64,000 nt of DNA from Comamonadaceae bacterium (GCA_947455465.1 CANGNS010000012.1:1-64000), one strand, 5' to 3'; counted from the first letter of the stretch, positions 44,112 to 54,382 are shown. Numbers and translations are program-made. The notes: generated by a model from the sequence alone, not told the origin.

Positions 44112-45125
44112 TTAGCAGGTCCCAAAAACAATACCCGACTGGCGCAAAAAGCGCCGGTACGCGGCCGAAGCTTTGTCGGCCGCCGTATGCACCTCGGCAT
44201 GCACATCCAGCGGCAGGCGGCGCGGGTTTTGCGACTCGAGCACGGGCTGGTCTTGGGTGAAGATGGTGTGTTGAAAGTCCTGCAACTGGGCGTCGGGCGT
44301 CGCGAAATCGGCCACTGCCAAACAAAACCAGACGCGGCTGCGTTCGGGCGCCAGCGGGCAGATAAACAGCGCGATGGACTCGCGCCAGCCCTGCACCGTG
44401 GTGCTGCCGGCTTCGGGTACTTTGGTCAGCACGGCGCTGTAGGGGCCGGTCACTTCGTACTGGTATTGCACCAAGGCGGCGCGCGTGCTGTGCAGATTGG
44501 ACTGCGGCTGCCACGCGCTGCAGCCGGTGGCTAGCAAACCGGTGGGCGTGGGCTGCACCTGGTAGTCGGCAATCTCGGGCGAGGCCCGCGCGCCCAGCCA
44601 GCCGTCGTGCACAAAACCAAAGTGCGCCATGTCCAGAAAATTTTCGACAATGCGCGGCGCACTGGTGGCCACGTCATAGGGGCCGCACAGCACTTGGCGC
44701 AAACGGGCGTCGCCCTGCGCGGCAAATGAGGGCAGCGGCCGGGCTGCGCCTTCGGCGGGCGGCGCCAGACAGACCCACACCAGCCCGCACCACTGCTGCA
44801 CCGCAAATACCCGCGCCCCATGGCCCGCCGGCGGCACAAAAGCGGGCAAAGCCGGCACCCGCACACAAGCGCCCGAGGCCGCAAACTGCCAGCCATGGTA
44901 AGGGCATTCCAAATGCCCATGGCACACCCGCCCCAAGGACAGGCGCGCCCCGCGGTGCGGGCACTGATCGGCCCAGGCATGGATGGCGCCGCTCTCGTCA
45001 CGCCAGAGCACCAAAGCCTGGTCGAGCAACTGCACGGCCAGCGGCTGTGCACCCACCGCCTGCACGCTGGCGACGGGGTGCCAGTGGGAAGACTCGGTGG
45101 CGTGGGGCAAAGCGGGGGGCTGCAT
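44112..45125 (-). CDS. Rieske [2Fe-2S] aromatic-ring-hydroxylating oxygenase, alpha-type
   Basis: A 337-residue oxygenase component. The Rieske cluster ligands are C55, H57, C74 and H77 (CPHRGARL, then CPYHGW). The mononuclear iron site is in NFLDMAHFGFVHDG. This single-subunit arrangement is like vanillate or phenoxybenzoate demethylases (VanA type). The start is the ATG for MQPPALPHATES; earlier in-frame methionines overlap mutS. No reductase gene is adjacent, so the substrate and partner are unknown. Confidence 0.85.
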   Translation of the reverse strand: MQPPALPHATESSHWHPVASVQAVGAQPLAVQLLDQALVLWRDESGAIHAWADQCPHRGARLSLGRVCHGHLECPYHGWQFAASGACVRVPALPAFVPPAGHGARVFAVQQWCGLVWVCLAPPAEGAARPLPSFAAQGDARLRQVLCGPYDVATSAPRIVENFLDMAHFGFVHDGWLGARASPEIADYQVQPTPTGLLATGCSAWQPQSNLHSTRAALVQYQYEVTGPYSAVLTKVPEAGSTTVQGWRESIALFICPLAPERSRVWFCLAVADFATPDAQLQDFQHTIFTQDQPVLESQNPRRLPLDVHAEVHTAADKASAAYRRFLRQSGIVFGTC

Positions 45126-45164
45126 GCCGCCGATTGTGCGCGAAACACTTGCTAGACTTCCCCG

Positions 45165-47771
45165 ATGAACGCCCCCGACGCCCCGCACACCCCGATGATG
45201 GTCCAGTACCTGGGCCTCAAAGCGGACTATCCGGACACTTTGCTGTTTTATCGGATGGGCGATTTTTATGAAATGTTTTTTGCCGACGCGGAAAAAGCGG
45301 CGCGGCTGCTCGACATCACGCTGACCGCGCGGGGCCAAAGTGCGGGCCAGCCGATTCCTATGGCGGGCGTGCCTTTTCATGCAGTGGAAGGCTATTTGGC
45401 CAAGCTGATCCGCCTGGGCGAATCGGTGGCGATTTGCGAGCAGGTGGGCGAGGTCGGCGGCAAAGGCCCCGTCGAGCGCAAGGTGGTGCGCGTGGTCACG
45501 CCAGGCACGCTGACCGATGCCGAGTTGCTCAGTGAAAAGTCTGAATCTTTGCTCATGGCCGTACACCAAGGCCCGCGCAACCGCTGCGGCCTGGCCTGGA
45601 TGAGCCTAACGCAGGGCGTGGTGCATCTGGCCGAATGCCCAAGCGAAGCCGTGGCCGACTGGGCGCTGCGCCTGGCGCCTAGCGAGCTGGCCTACAGCAG
45701 CGATGCCACACGCAGCCTGCAAGAGCGGCTGCAACACGTGCGCATGCACAGCGGCCTGTCGCTCACCGCCCGCCCGCCTTGGCAGTTTGACAGCGCGCTG
45801 GGCCAGCGCAAGCTTTTGGAGGCCTTGCAAGCAGCCAGCCTGGCCAGTTGGAATGCCCAGGACCTGCCGCTGGCCCACGCGGCTGGCGCGGCCTTGCTGG
45901 CCTACGCCGAGCACACCCAGGGCCGGGCGCTGGCACACGTCAGCGCTATCGAGGTGCAACGCGATGGCGAGCGCATCGACCTGCCCGCCAGCACGCGGCG
46001 CAACTTAGAACTGACCCAAACCCTGCGCGGCGAGGACGCGCCCACGCTGTTTTCCTTGCTCGATACCTGCATGAGCGGCATGGGCAGCCGCATGCTCAAG
46101 GCCTGGCTGCTATCGCCGCTGCGCGAGCGCACCCAAGCACGCGCCCGCTTGCAGGCCATTGATGCGCTGCACCAACGCGACGGCGGCGCGCAGGCGCTGG
46201 GGCAGACTTTGCGCGCACAGATCAAGGGCAGCGCCGATGTGGAGCGCATTGCGGCGCGCCTGAGCCTGCGCCAGGTACGCCCACGCGAGTTGCTCGGTCT
46301 TGTGAACACTTTGCACAAAAGCGCCCTGGTGGCCCAAAGCCTGGACGGCCAAGACGGTTTGCTCGAGCGCATCAGCCACGATTTGCAGGCGCCGCCGGCC
46401 TGCGCTGCGCTGCTGCAAGCGGCGATCGCTGCCGAACCTGCCGCCATGGTGCGCGACGGCGGCGTCATCGCAAGCGGCTTTGACGCGGAGCTGGACGCAT
46501 TGCGCGCCATCCAAACCGATAGCGATGCGTTTTTGCTGGACCTGGAGGTGCGCGAGCGCGCGCGCACTGGCATTGCCACCTTGCGCGTGCAGTTCAACAA
46601 AGTGCATGGCTTTTTTATCGAGGTCAGCCAGGGCCAAAGCAGCAAAGTGCCCGAGGACTACCGCCGCCGCCAGACCCTGAAAAACGCCGAACGCTTTATC
46701 ACCCCCGAGCTCAAAGCCTTTGAAGACAAAGCCCTGAGCGCCCAGGAGCGCGCCTTGGCGCGCGAAAAATGGTTGTTTGAACAGCTGCTGGACCAACTGC
46801 AGGCTTTTGTCCCCGCACTCACACGTCTAGCTCGCGCCTTGGCGGCGCTGGACGCGCTGTGCGCCCTGGCCGAACGCGCCAGCACGCTGGGCTGGTGCGC
46901 CCCGACGTTTGTGGACCACCCTTGCATCGAAATCAGCCAAGGCCGCCACCCGGTGGTGCAAGCGCGCTTAGCCGAGTTGAGCAGCGGCAACTTCATTGCC
47001 AATGACACGCAGCTGGGGCCGCGCCAGCGCATGCAAATCATCACCGGGCCCAATATGGGCGGTAAATCCACCTATATGCGCCAGGTGGCCCTGATTGTCT
47101 TGCTCGCCAGCATGGGCGCGTATGTGCCGGCCAAGGCCTGCCGCTTGGGGCCGATTGATGCCATCCACACCCGCATCGGCGCGGCCGATGACCTGGCCAA
47201 TGCGCAGTCCACCTTTATGCTGGAAATGGTGGAGGCAGCGCAGATTTTGCACAGCGCCACGCCGCAGTCGCTGGTGCTGATGGACGAGATCGGGCGCGGC
47301 ACCTCCACGTTTGACGGCCTAGCGCTGGCCAGCGCGATTGCCGGCCAGTTGCACGACAAGACGCAGGCCTTTACGCTGTTTGCCACGCATTATTTTGAGC
47401 TGACCGAGTTTCCGGCCGGGCACCATGGCGCCGTCAATATGCATGTGAGCGCTGCCGAGTCGGGGCGCGATATTGTGTTTTTGCACGCCTTGGAGCCCGG
47501 GCCGGCCAGCCGCAGCTACGGAATCCAGGTGGCGCGCCTGGCGGGTGTGCCGGCGCCGGTATTGCACCAGGCGCGCCACACCTTGGAGGCGCTGGAGCGC
47601 CAGGCCAGTGTGGCCCAGGCCCAGGTCGACCTGTTCGCCGCTGCACCCGCGCCGGCAGCCACCGGGCCCAGCGCCATCGAAGCGGCCGTGGCCGCCTTGC
47701 AGCCCGACACCATGAGCCCGCGCGAGGCCATGGAAGCGATTTACCAACTCCAGGCGCTACTGGCGCGCTAG
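45165..47771 (+). CDS. mutS: DNA mismatch repair protein MutS
   Basis: An 868-residue mismatch-recognition ATPase. The mismatch-wedge motif appears in [16 protein letters not shown] near the N terminus. The ATPase domain has Walker [28 protein letters not shown], Walker [16 protein letters not shown] and the [12 protein letters not shown] block. The C-terminal part ends [11 protein letters not shown]. Length is normal. It is divergent from the Rieske gene with a 39-base gap. Confidence 0.97.
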   Translation: MNAPDAPHTPMMVQYLGLKADYPDTLLFYRMGDFYEMFFADAEKAARLLDITLTARGQSAGQPIPMAGVPFHAVEGYLAKLIRLGESVAICEQVGEVGGKGPVERKVVRVVTPGTLTDAELLSEKSESLLMAVHQGPRNRCGLAWMSLTQGVVHLAECPSEAVADWALRLAPSELAYSSDATRSLQERLQHVRMHSGLSLTARPPWQFDSALGQRKLLEALQAASLASWNAQDLPLAHAAGAALLAYAEHTQGRALAHVSAIEVQRDGERIDLPASTRRNLELTQTLRGEDAPTLFSLLDTCMSGMGSRMLKAWLLSPLRERTQARARLQAIDALHQRDGGAQALGQTLRAQIKGSADVERIAARLSLRQVRPRELLGLVNTLHKSALVAQSLDGQDGLLERISHDLQAPPACAALLQAAIAAEPAAMVRDGGVIASGFDAELDALRAIQTDSDAFLLDLEVRERARTGIATLRVQFNKVHGFFIEVSQGQSSKVPEDYRRRQTLKNAERFITPELKAFEDKALSAQERALAREKWLFEQLLDQLQAFVPALTRLARALAALDALCALAERASTLGWCAPTFVDHPCIEISQGRHPVVQARLAELSSGNFIANDTQLGPRQRMQIITGPNMGGKSTYMRQVALIVLLASMGAYVPAKACRLGPIDAIHTRIGAADDLANAQSTFMLEMVEAAQILHSATPQSLVLMDEIGRGTSTFDGLALASAIAGQLHDKTQAFTLFATHYFELTEFPAGHHGAVNMHVSAAESGRDIVFLHALEPGPASRSYGIQVARLAGVPAPVLHQARHTLEALERQASVAQAQVDLFAAAPAPAATGPSAIEAAVAALQPDTMSPREAMEAIYQLQALLAR

Positions 47772-47786
47772 CGCAGGGCGGGCGTT

Positions 47787-48698
47787 TTAGTAGATTTCCG
47801 GGACAAACATTTCACCGGGCACTTGCTGGCGCACATAGTCTTCGCGGCGAACGCGCTCGGGCAGGATGATGGGCTCGTGCGGGATCTCCTGGTAAGGCAT
47901 TTGGTCGAGCAGATGGTGGATGCAGTTGAGCCGGGCTTTTTTCTTGTCCACCGCTTGCACGATCCACCAGGGCGCCTCGGCGATATGCGTGCGCTCGAGC
48001 ATGACCTCTTTGGCCACGGTGTAATCTTCCCAGCGCTTGCGTGACTCCAGGTCCATGGGGCTCAATTTCCATTGCTTGAGCGGATCGTAGATACGGCCTA
48101 GAAAGCGCGAGTGCTGCTCTTCGTCGGAAATCGAAAACCAATATTTAATGAGCTGAATGCCCGAGCGGCAGAGCATTTTTTCAAACTCGGGCACGGTGCG
48201 GAAAAACTCTTCGTATTGCTCGTCGCTGCAAAAACCCATGACGCGCTCGACGCCAGCGCGGTTATACCAACTGCGGTCAAACAATACGATTTCGCCTGCC
48301 GCGGGTAAATGCGAGACATAACGCTGAAAATACCATTGCGTGCGCTCGCGGTCATTGGGCGCGGGCAGCGCTGCAACGCGACATACCCGCGGATTAAGGC
48401 GCTGGGTAATGCGTTTGATAGCGCCGCCCTTGCCCGCCGCATCTCGGCCTTCAAATAAGACCACCACTTTGTGGCCGGTTGCAACGACCCAATCCTGCAA
48501 CTTGACCAACTCGCCCTGCAAGCGGAATAACTCGCGGAAATAATGGGTGCGCGCTGCGCGCGACTCGTCGGTGCCATTGGTGGCAGTTTCTGCCATGAAC
48601 GCGCGGTCCTCGACTTCCATTTCCAGCTCTTCGTCAAAACTGTCCAGCAGATCGAGCCGGATGCGGCGCACTAAATCGTCTTCATGGGGTATCGCCAT
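47787..48698 (-). CDS. ppk2: Polyphosphate kinase 2
   Basis: A 303-residue PPK2-family kinase that moves phosphate between polyphosphate and nucleoside di- or monophosphates. Walker A is LFEGRDAAGKGGAIKRITQR (82-101). The Walker B/lid region is IVLFDRSWYNRAGVERVMGF. SPMDLESRKRWEDYTVAKE and NCIHHLLDQMPY also fit. Single-domain size indicates class I, usually favouring nucleoside diphosphates, though this cannot be proven here. Convergent with mutS, 15 bases apart. Confidence 0.92.
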   Translation of the reverse strand: MAIPHEDDLVRRIRLDLLDSFDEELEMEVEDRAFMAETATNGTDESRAARTHYFRELFRLQGELVKLQDWVVATGHKVVVLFEGRDAAGKGGAIKRITQRLNPRVCRVAALPAPNDRERTQWYFQRYVSHLPAAGEIVLFDRSWYNRAGVERVMGFCSDEQYEEFFRTVPEFEKMLCRSGIQLIKYWFSISDEEQHSRFLGRIYDPLKQWKLSPMDLESRKRWEDYTVAKEVMLERTHIAEAPWWIVQAVDKKKARLNCIHHLLDQMPYQEIPHEPIILPERVRREDYVRQQVPGEMFVPEIY

Positions 48699-48893
48699 CT
48701 CTATTCCTTCAGCGAATCAGTGAAGAAGATATTGTGAACAGCGCAGGGCCCCTATTTATGACATATATATGTCAATCGCCAGGTATTTCCTTGATGGAGC
48801 GCGGGTTGACGATGTAGCCAAAAATTAATGCAAATGCCACAAGAATGAAATTTCGCCTTCCTACGATGCGCCTGCAATTCGATCAGGAGCATT

Positions 48894-50213
48894 ATGAAAA
48901 TCGCTGTTTTTGGCACCGGCTATGTCGGTTTGGTCCAGGGCGCCGTGCTGGCCGATGCGGGCCACCAGGTCACTTGTGTAGATATTGACGAGGCCAAACT
49001 GGCACGCCTGCGCGAGGGCGATATTCCGATATTTGAGCCGGGTTTAGAGCCGCTGGTCAAATCCGCCTACGCCGACGGCCGGCTGATTTTCACGACCGAT
49101 GCCGCGCAGGCCGTTGTCGGCGCCGAAGTTTGCTTTATCGCGGTGGGTACGCCGCCGGACGAAGATGGATCGGCCGACTTGCGCTACGTCTTGGCCGTCG
49201 CCCAAACGATTGCCCAGCATATGCAGGGCTACGCGGTGATTGTGGACAAATCCACCGTGCCGGTAGGAACGGCCGACCGGGTCAGCGAGGTGGTGCGCAG
49301 CACACTGGCGGCACGCGACGCGGCCCTGGACTTTGACGTGGTCTCCAACCCCGAATTTTTGAAAGAAGGCGCCGCAGTGGCCGACTGCCAGCGCCCGGAC
49401 CGCATCGTGATTGGCACGACCAGCGCCCGCGCCGAAAAAGTACTGCGCGAGTTGTACGAGCCCTTTAACCGCAACCACGACAAAATCATCGTGATGAGCC
49501 CGCGCAGCGCGGAAATGACCAAGTACGCCGCCAACTGCATGCTGGCCACCAAAATCAGCTTTATGAACGAGATGGCTTTGGTTGCCGAGGGCCTGGGCGC
49601 AGACATCGAATCGGTGCGCCAAGGCATAGGCAGCGACCAGCGCATCGGCTACCACTTTATTTACGCCGGGGCCGGTTTTGGCGGAAGTTGCTTTCCCAAA
49701 GACATCAGCGCTTTAGTGCAGTCGGCCCAAAACATCGGGCTGGAGCCGCTGATTTTGCAAGCCGTACAGGGGCGTAACAGTGCCCAAAAGCGGGTAATTT
49801 TTGAAAAACTGTCGGCCTATTTTGAGGGCGCGCTGGCGGGGAAAACCATTGCTTTATGGGGCCTGGCCTTCAAACCCAATACCGACGATATGCGCGACGC
49901 GCCCAGCCGCGTGCTGCTGGAGGCCCTGTGGCAAACGGGCGCACGCGTGCAGGCCTACGACCCAGCGGCCATGGAGGAGGCCCAGCGCATTTATGGCGTG
50001 CGGGCGGATTTGCTGCTGTGTGGCACCAAAGAGGCGGCGGTACAAGACGCTGACGCCCTGGTCATCATGACCGAGTGGCGCCAGTTCAAGGCGCCAGACC
50101 TGGAGGCGCTCAAGCGCGCACTCAAGGCGCCGCTGATATTTGACGGCCGCAACCTCTACGACCCGCAACGCATGCGCGAGCGTGGCTTTAGCTACCACGG
50201 TATCGGACGATGA
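48894..50213 (+). CDS. ugd: UDP-glucose 6-dehydrogenase
   Basis: A 439-residue NAD-dependent enzyme that oxidises UDP-glucose to UDP-glucuronate. The NAD-binding AVFGTGYVGLVQG is at the N terminus, and the catalytic Cys is in GAGFGGSCFPKDISAL near residue 265. WGLAFKPNTDDMRDAPS and VIMTEWRQF complete the pattern. It precedes and overlaps a small cysteine-cluster gene by four bases. A paralogous UDP-ManNAc dehydrogenase is less likely given the close match to Ugd motifs. Confidence 0.93.
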   Translation: MKIAVFGTGYVGLVQGAVLADAGHQVTCVDIDEAKLARLREGDIPIFEPGLEPLVKSAYADGRLIFTTDAAQAVVGAEVCFIAVGTPPDEDGSADLRYVLAVAQTIAQHMQGYAVIVDKSTVPVGTADRVSEVVRSTLAARDAALDFDVVSNPEFLKEGAAVADCQRPDRIVIGTTSARAEKVLRELYEPFNRNHDKIIVMSPRSAEMTKYAANCMLATKISFMNEMALVAEGLGADIESVRQGIGSDQRIGYHFIYAGAGFGGSCFPKDISALVQSAQNIGLEPLILQAVQGRNSAQKRVIFEKLSAYFEGALAGKTIALWGLAFKPNTDDMRDAPSRVLLEALWQTGARVQAYDPAAMEEAQRIYGVRADLLLCGTKEAAVQDADALVIMTEWRQFKAPDLEALKRALKAPLIFDGRNLYDPQRMRERGFSYHGIGR

Positions 50214-50764
50214 GCGGCGCTTTTCCCCTGCGCAGATCGCTTGGCGGGCGTGAACGCATGGCCGTAGCCGTGGCAGCGCTGTTTAATGCATGCTGCTTCC
50301 TGCTGCTGCCCTGGATGCCGCTGATCGTGTCCCTGCTGGTCTGGGACAGCCGGTATCTGCGGCGGTACGGCCACTATTTTGTAAAGTTTGTAGAGCATTT
50401 CAGGGCTTTGCGCGAAGGGCCGGTGCGCCATTATTTGGCCGATGTTTTCCTGCAAGTGCGCGAGGTGCCCGCCACCATTGAGGGCCATTGCGTGCAATGC
50501 GGCAATTGCTGCCTAGACAAGCGTTGCGCATTTTTGCAGCCGCTGGGCGATGGCAAATTTGCCTGCGGTATTTTTCACAGCACGGTGCGACGCTTTTCCA
50601 ACTGCGGCTCCTTCCCGCTGCACGCCCGCGACATCGAGCGCTACCAGTGCCCCAGCTATTTCGTAGTGCGCCCTGACGCGCAGACCATGCTGTGGATGCC
50701 TACGCGTCCACCGGGGCAAAACCCTCCAGCACCCGCGCAAATACCGCCTCCGTCGACTCAATAA
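50210..50764 (+). CDS. Membrane protein with cysteine cluster
   Basis: A 184-residue protein. The N terminus has a hydrophobic stretch of about 28 residues (VAVAALFNACCFLLLPWM onward), probably one or two membrane passes. The rest has eight cysteines at about residues 94, 97, 100, 101, 106, 119, 132 and 147 (CVQCGNCCLDKRC, FACGIF, SNCGS, QCPSY), similar to the YkgJ-type zinc/iron-chelating cluster. The start overlaps the ugd stop (ATGA), while the 3' end overlaps the convergent glycosyltransferase gene by 65 bases. Function unknown. Confidence 0.7.
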   Translation: MSGAFPLRRSLGGRERMAVAVAALFNACCFLLLPWMPLIVSLLVWDSRYLRRYGHYFVKFVEHFRALREGPVRHYLADVFLQVREVPATIEGHCVQCGNCCLDKRCAFLQPLGDGKFACGIFHSTVRRFSNCGSFPLHARDIERYQCPSYFVVRPDAQTMLWMPTRPPGQNPPAPAQIPPPSTQ

Positions 50765-51902
50765 TCGCCGGCCAGCCCATGGCGCGAGCGCTCTCGTAGC
50801 CGGCCTGGGCGACGCTGCGCAGCGTTTCAGGCGCGTTGAGCAAGGTCTGGGCGCCCATCACAAAGCTGCTCTCCGATGCCGGGTCGGCCAAGATGCCGTT
50901 CACGCCGGTACGAATAATTTCGCCTGCCGCCGCATGGTCAAAAGCCACCACCGCCAGGCCCGAGGCCATGGCCTCCAAGGTCACGTTGCCAAAGGTTTCG
51001 GTTTTGCTGGCAAACAAGAAGATGTCCGCGCTGGCGTAATGCCTGGCCAGGTCGGCACCCGTGCGAAAACCGGCAAAGATGATGTCTGGGTGGCGCGCCT
51101 GCAGCTCGGCGCGCATCGGTCCGTCGCCCACCAGCACGAGGCGCACATCAGGGTGTGCGACTTTGACCGATGCATATGTTTTGACCACCAGTTGCAGATT
51201 TTTCTCCGCTGCCAGGCGCCCGACATACAGCAAAACCCGGCCTTGAGGCGCTACGCCCCAATCAGCACGCAGCGCCGGGTCGCGCAGCATGGGCGAGAAA
51301 TTGTGGGTATCGACTCCACGCGGCACGACGTAGAGGCGCTGAAAGCCTTTGTCGGCTAACTGTATTTGCAACTGCTGCGTAGGCACCATGGTGGCCTGGG
51401 CGCGGTTATGGAATTTGCGCATATAGGCCAGGATGGCGCCGCTCAACCAGGCCATGCCGTAGTGCTGGCTATAGGCATGGAAATTGGTGCGAAAGTCGGT
51501 GCTCACCGGCAATTTGAGTTTGGTAGCCGCCTGCAGCGCAGACCAACCCAGCGGGCCTTCGGTGGCAATGTGTACCAGGTCGGGCCGCTGCAGCGTCCAC
51601 AGGCGCGTTAAGTGCCGTTTGGCAGGCAGGCCCATACGCAGCTGTTTATAAAACGGGATAGGCATGCCTTTGACCAAGACCTCTTCCAAGCGCTCGTCGC
51701 TGTTGGCCACCTGCGCTGCTTGCTGGCGCGGGCGGATGAGCCAAATCAGGTGGCCGTTGGCTTGCAAGCCCTGCACGATTTTGGACAGCGTATGCGCCAC
51801 GCCATTGATATCCGGCGGGTAGGTTTCCGTCACCACCGCCACTTTGTAGGTGGGCCGCTGCGGGGCCAGGCGCTCGATATGAATGGGGGAGTTGTCTTGC
51901 AT
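50700..51902 (-). CDS. GT4-family glycosyltransferase
   Basis: A 400-residue GT-B glycosyltransferase. The N-terminal KVAVVTETYPPDINGVAHTL and GHLIWLIRPR resemble MgtA/GtfA-type enzymes that glycosylate lipids. The donor-binding half has VLLYVGRLAAEKNLQLVV, VGDGPMRAELQ and FLFASKTETFGNVTLEAMAS with the conserved Glu. Possible products are a glycolipid or a mannosyl/glucuronosyl lipid; ugd next door could supply UDP-glucuronate. This link is inferred. Confidence 0.82.
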   Translation of the reverse strand: MQDNSPIHIERLAPQRPTYKVAVVTETYPPDINGVAHTLSKIVQGLQANGHLIWLIRPRQQAAQVANSDERLEEVLVKGMPIPFYKQLRMGLPAKRHLTRLWTLQRPDLVHIATEGPLGWSALQAATKLKLPVSTDFRTNFHAYSQHYGMAWLSGAILAYMRKFHNRAQATMVPTQQLQIQLADKGFQRLYVVPRGVDTHNFSPMLRDPALRADWGVAPQGRVLLYVGRLAAEKNLQLVVKTYASVKVAHPDVRLVLVGDGPMRAELQARHPDIIFAGFRTGADLARHYASADIFLFASKTETFGNVTLEAMASGLAVVAFDHAAAGEIIRTGVNGILADPASESSFVMGAQTLLNAPETLRSVAQAGYESARAMGWPAIIESTEAVFARVLEGFAPVDA

Positions 51903-52023
51903 AAGCGCAATGTGGCAAAGGCATATAAATTTTTAATGACTTTGCCGTGACGTATTTATTAATTTGCGGTATTGCCCGATAGCGCGCCCGGTGTCATTAA
52001 ATATTCATGCAAAAAAGTGACAT

Positions 52024-52039
52024 TGGCATGGCTTTAGCA
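52024..52039 (+). promoter_or_regulatory. Candidate sigma-54 promoter before the Mpo1-like gene
   Basis: TGGCATGGCTTTAGCA has exact GG-N10-GC spacing and one mismatch to TGGCAYR-N4-TTGCW (A for the second T). Transcription would begin near 52050, leaving about 37 bases with a TTGGAG ribosome site before the ATG at 52087. Confidence 0.45.
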
Positions 52040-52086
52040 CGCAGCGCACCCCAGCGCTGCCCTCTTTTTGCACCTTTGGAGAATAT

Positions 52087-52701
52087 ATGCACCCATTTTT
52101 CGAAACCGTCGCCACGCAACGCTGGGACGACCACCGCTATTACCACCACAGCCGCATTAATCAAACTTTGCATTTGATCAGCGCTTTGTCTTTTTTGGTG
52201 GCCTACGCCTACTTGTTTATCGACCCGGTCATCTCAGCGCTGGTCGCCTGGCTGGTGTCCATGACTACGCGGCAAATCGGCCATTTCTTTTTCGAGCCAA
52301 AAGACTACGACTTCGTCAACCAAGCCACCCACGAGCACAAAGAAGAAATCAAAGTGGGCTACAACCTGCAGCGCAAAGTCGTGCTGCTGTCGATCTGGGC
52401 CGCCATACCGGCGCTGGCTTATTGGATGCCCGAAACAGTGCAATGGGCGGTCCCGACCGAATACCAGGACACCCCCCTGCGCATGACGGCCATGGTCTGG
52501 CTGTTTTTAGGCGCGGGCGGCCTGGTGTTCCGCGTCCTGCAGTTATGGCAACAGCAAGGCCTGATGGCCGGTTTGGCCTGGGCCTACAAAATCATTACCG
52601 ACCCGGTCCATGACGTCAAGATGTACCACAAGGCGCCTCTGTACCTGATGCGGGGCCAATTGCTCGACCCCATGGAGCACGTCAACGCCACGCAGCACTG
52701 A
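52087..52701 (+). CDS. Mpo1-like (DUF962-type) membrane protein
   Basis: A 204-residue membrane protein with about four hydrophobic segments. YYHHSRINQTLHLISALSF and TTRQIGHFFFEPKDYDF place His residues in the same pattern as Mpo1/DUF962 proteins, iron enzymes that oxidise 2-hydroxy fatty acids; this resemblance is moderate. MYHKAPLYLMRGQLLDPM near the C terminus is distinctive. A GGAG site precedes the ATG. The 3' end overlaps the convergent aminotransferase gene by 20 bases. Confidence 0.55.
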   Translation: MHPFFETVATQRWDDHRYYHHSRINQTLHLISALSFLVAYAYLFIDPVISALVAWLVSMTTRQIGHFFFEPKDYDFVNQATHEHKEEIKVGYNLQRKVVLLSIWAAIPALAYWMPETVQWAVPTEYQDTPLRMTAMVWLFLGAGGLVFRVLQLWQQQGLMAGLAWAYKIITDPVHDVKMYHKAPLYLMRGQLLDPMEHVNATQH

Positions 52702-54382
52702 ATTGCGACCATTTGCGCGCCACGATTTCTTTGAGCACCTGGCGGCGAATGGTGCGGTGGGTTTGCAGCGGGTCGGTCCACCACCAGCCCGCTGCCTGCA
52801 TAGCATGGCCGGCGGCGACAAACTTTTGGCAAAACAGATCAAAGTCGGCGTCGCTAAACCCAAAGTTGAAGATCATGCGCCCTGAGCCCACCCAGCTCAG
52901 CGCAATGCCTTGTTCACGCAGGTAATACTGAAAAATCCAGTGGTAACGGCCCGCCGTCTCAAACAATATGGCCCACACGGTCTCCATACCAGCCACGCGC
53001 ACGGGCAGGTCCGCCGCTTGCAGCGCGCTATTGAGCTGCGCCATGCGCGCCGCCCAGGTGGCGCTTGCGCTGGCATAGTGCGCCAGCATCTCAGGGCTGT
53101 CCAGATGGCGCAGGAACACGTTCATGGCGCCCATGACATAGGGGTGGGCGTTGAAGGTGCCCCGGGCAAAGCAAATATTGCCGGGCTGCTCCGCGCCGAA
53201 ACGCTGCATCCAGCGCGATTTGCCGCAGATCACACCCACCGGCAAACCGCCACCCAGCGTTTTGCCATAGGTGACCATGTCGGCTGCGATACCAAAGTAC
53301 TCCTGCGCGCCGCCCCGGGCCAGGCGAAAGCCCAAAAACACCTCGTCCATGATCAGGGCGATGCCTTTGGCATCGCAGACTGCACGCAGTTGCACCAGCC
53401 AGTCGCGGTAGGCGGCGCGGTCGTAATGCACTTTGCGGGCGCCATCCACCAGCGTCGCGTCCGTCGGCGCCGCGCTATTGGGATGCATGGCTTGCAAGGG
53501 ATTGACCAACACGCAGGCGATGTCGTCGCGGTTGCGCAGCACCTTCAGGGTGTTGGGGTGCATTTCGTTGAGGGTGAGCGTGTCCGAGGACGGCGGCATG
53601 GGGTTGCCCGGGCCGGGCTGCACGTCATCCCACCACCCGTGGTAGGCGCCGGTAAAGCGCACGATTTTTTTGCGCCCGGTGTGGTAGCGCGCCAAGCGCA
53701 CCGCCTGCATCACCGCCTCGGTGCCCGACATATGGAAAGACACCTCGTCCTGCCCCGAGATGCGGCACAGCCGCTGCACGTTGTCGAGCACGCAGGGGTG
53801 GTAGCCACCCAAAATCGGCCCCAAGGACTGGGCCATGGCCGCGCCCTCGGCCATGCTGTTTTTGTAGTAATCCAGGCCCAGCAGATTCACGCCGTAAGAG
53901 CCGGTGACGTCGATAAACCGGTTGCCGTCCATGTCCGTCAGGTACACGCCCTCGCTGCTTTGCCAGTAGCTGCCGGTTTTGACGTAGCGCTGAAGCACCT
54001 CCCGAAATTGAAAGGGAATGCGGATCTGCCCGATCAGCTGCATGTCCGAGATCAAGCCCTTGGTGGCCTCGGTGTGTGCCAGCGTCAGCGGGCTGCGGCT
54101 TTGCAGCTGCGCGCCCAGCGCGACAAGTGCTTGGCGCCGCTGCGTCGCAATCGCGGCAGGGGCACCATCTGCGCTAAACCAGGTGGCTTCATCGTAGCTA
54201 TAGGCGGGCACCATCTTGGCAACCCGCTTGGCCATGCGCAGATGCCCACCCAAAGAGGGGTGTTTAGCAAAAGACAGCTCCAGCCTTTGCTTGGCCTTGC
54301 CGCCGATCCAAAGCGCTGCGCTTGCGCCGGCCAGCCATTGCAGCCATTGCACCCATTCACCCATGCCGTTCATGTCAGCCAT
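52682..54382 (-). CDS. Class III PLP aminotransferase (glutamate-1-semialdehyde mutase-like)
   Basis: A 566-residue protein. The catalytic part resembles GSA aminomutases and related transaminases: SFHMSGTEAVMQAVRLAR, FTGAYHGWWDDVQ, ALIMDEVFLGFR (PLP Asp) and VTYGKTLGGGLPVG with the Schiff-base lysine. The N-terminal 110 residues are extra, with a hydrophobic WVQWLQWLAGASAALWIGG that could be a membrane anchor. The start is the ATG for MADMNGMGEW with AAGGAC before it. It is not HemL itself, which is about 430 residues. Neighbours act in lipid metabolism, so a lipid-related amination is conceivable. Confidence 0.8.
   Translation of the reverse strand: MADMNGMGEWVQWLQWLAGASAALWIGGKAKQRLELSFAKHPSLGGHLRMAKRVAKMVPAYSYDEATWFSADGAPAAIATQRRQALVALGAQLQSRSPLTLAHTEATKGLISDMQLIGQIRIPFQFREVLQRYVKTGSYWQSSEGVYLTDMDGNRFIDVTGSYGVNLLGLDYYKNSMAEGAAMAQSLGPILGGYHPCVLDNVQRLCRISGQDEVSFHMSGTEAVMQAVRLARYHTGRKKIVRFTGAYHGWWDDVQPGPGNPMPPSSDTLTLNEMHPNTLKVLRNRDDIACVLVNPLQAMHPNSAAPTDATLVDGARKVHYDRAAYRDWLVQLRAVCDAKGIALIMDEVFLGFRLARGGAQEYFGIAADMVTYGKTLGGGLPVGVICGKSRWMQRFGAEQPGNICFARGTFNAHPYVMGAMNVFLRHLDSPEMLAHYASASATWAARMAQLNSALQAADLPVRVAGMETVWAILFETAGRYHWIFQYYLREQGIALSWVGSGRMIFNFGFSDADFDLFCQKFVAAGHAMQAAGWWWTDPLQTHRTIRRQVLKEIVARKWSQFSAAWR

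Noticed and set aside
44112..45569. A longer N terminus for the Rieske oxygenase starting inside mutS
   Set aside because: The extra 148 residues are antisense to mutS and not Rieske-like; the ATG at 45125 begins just before the conserved domain.
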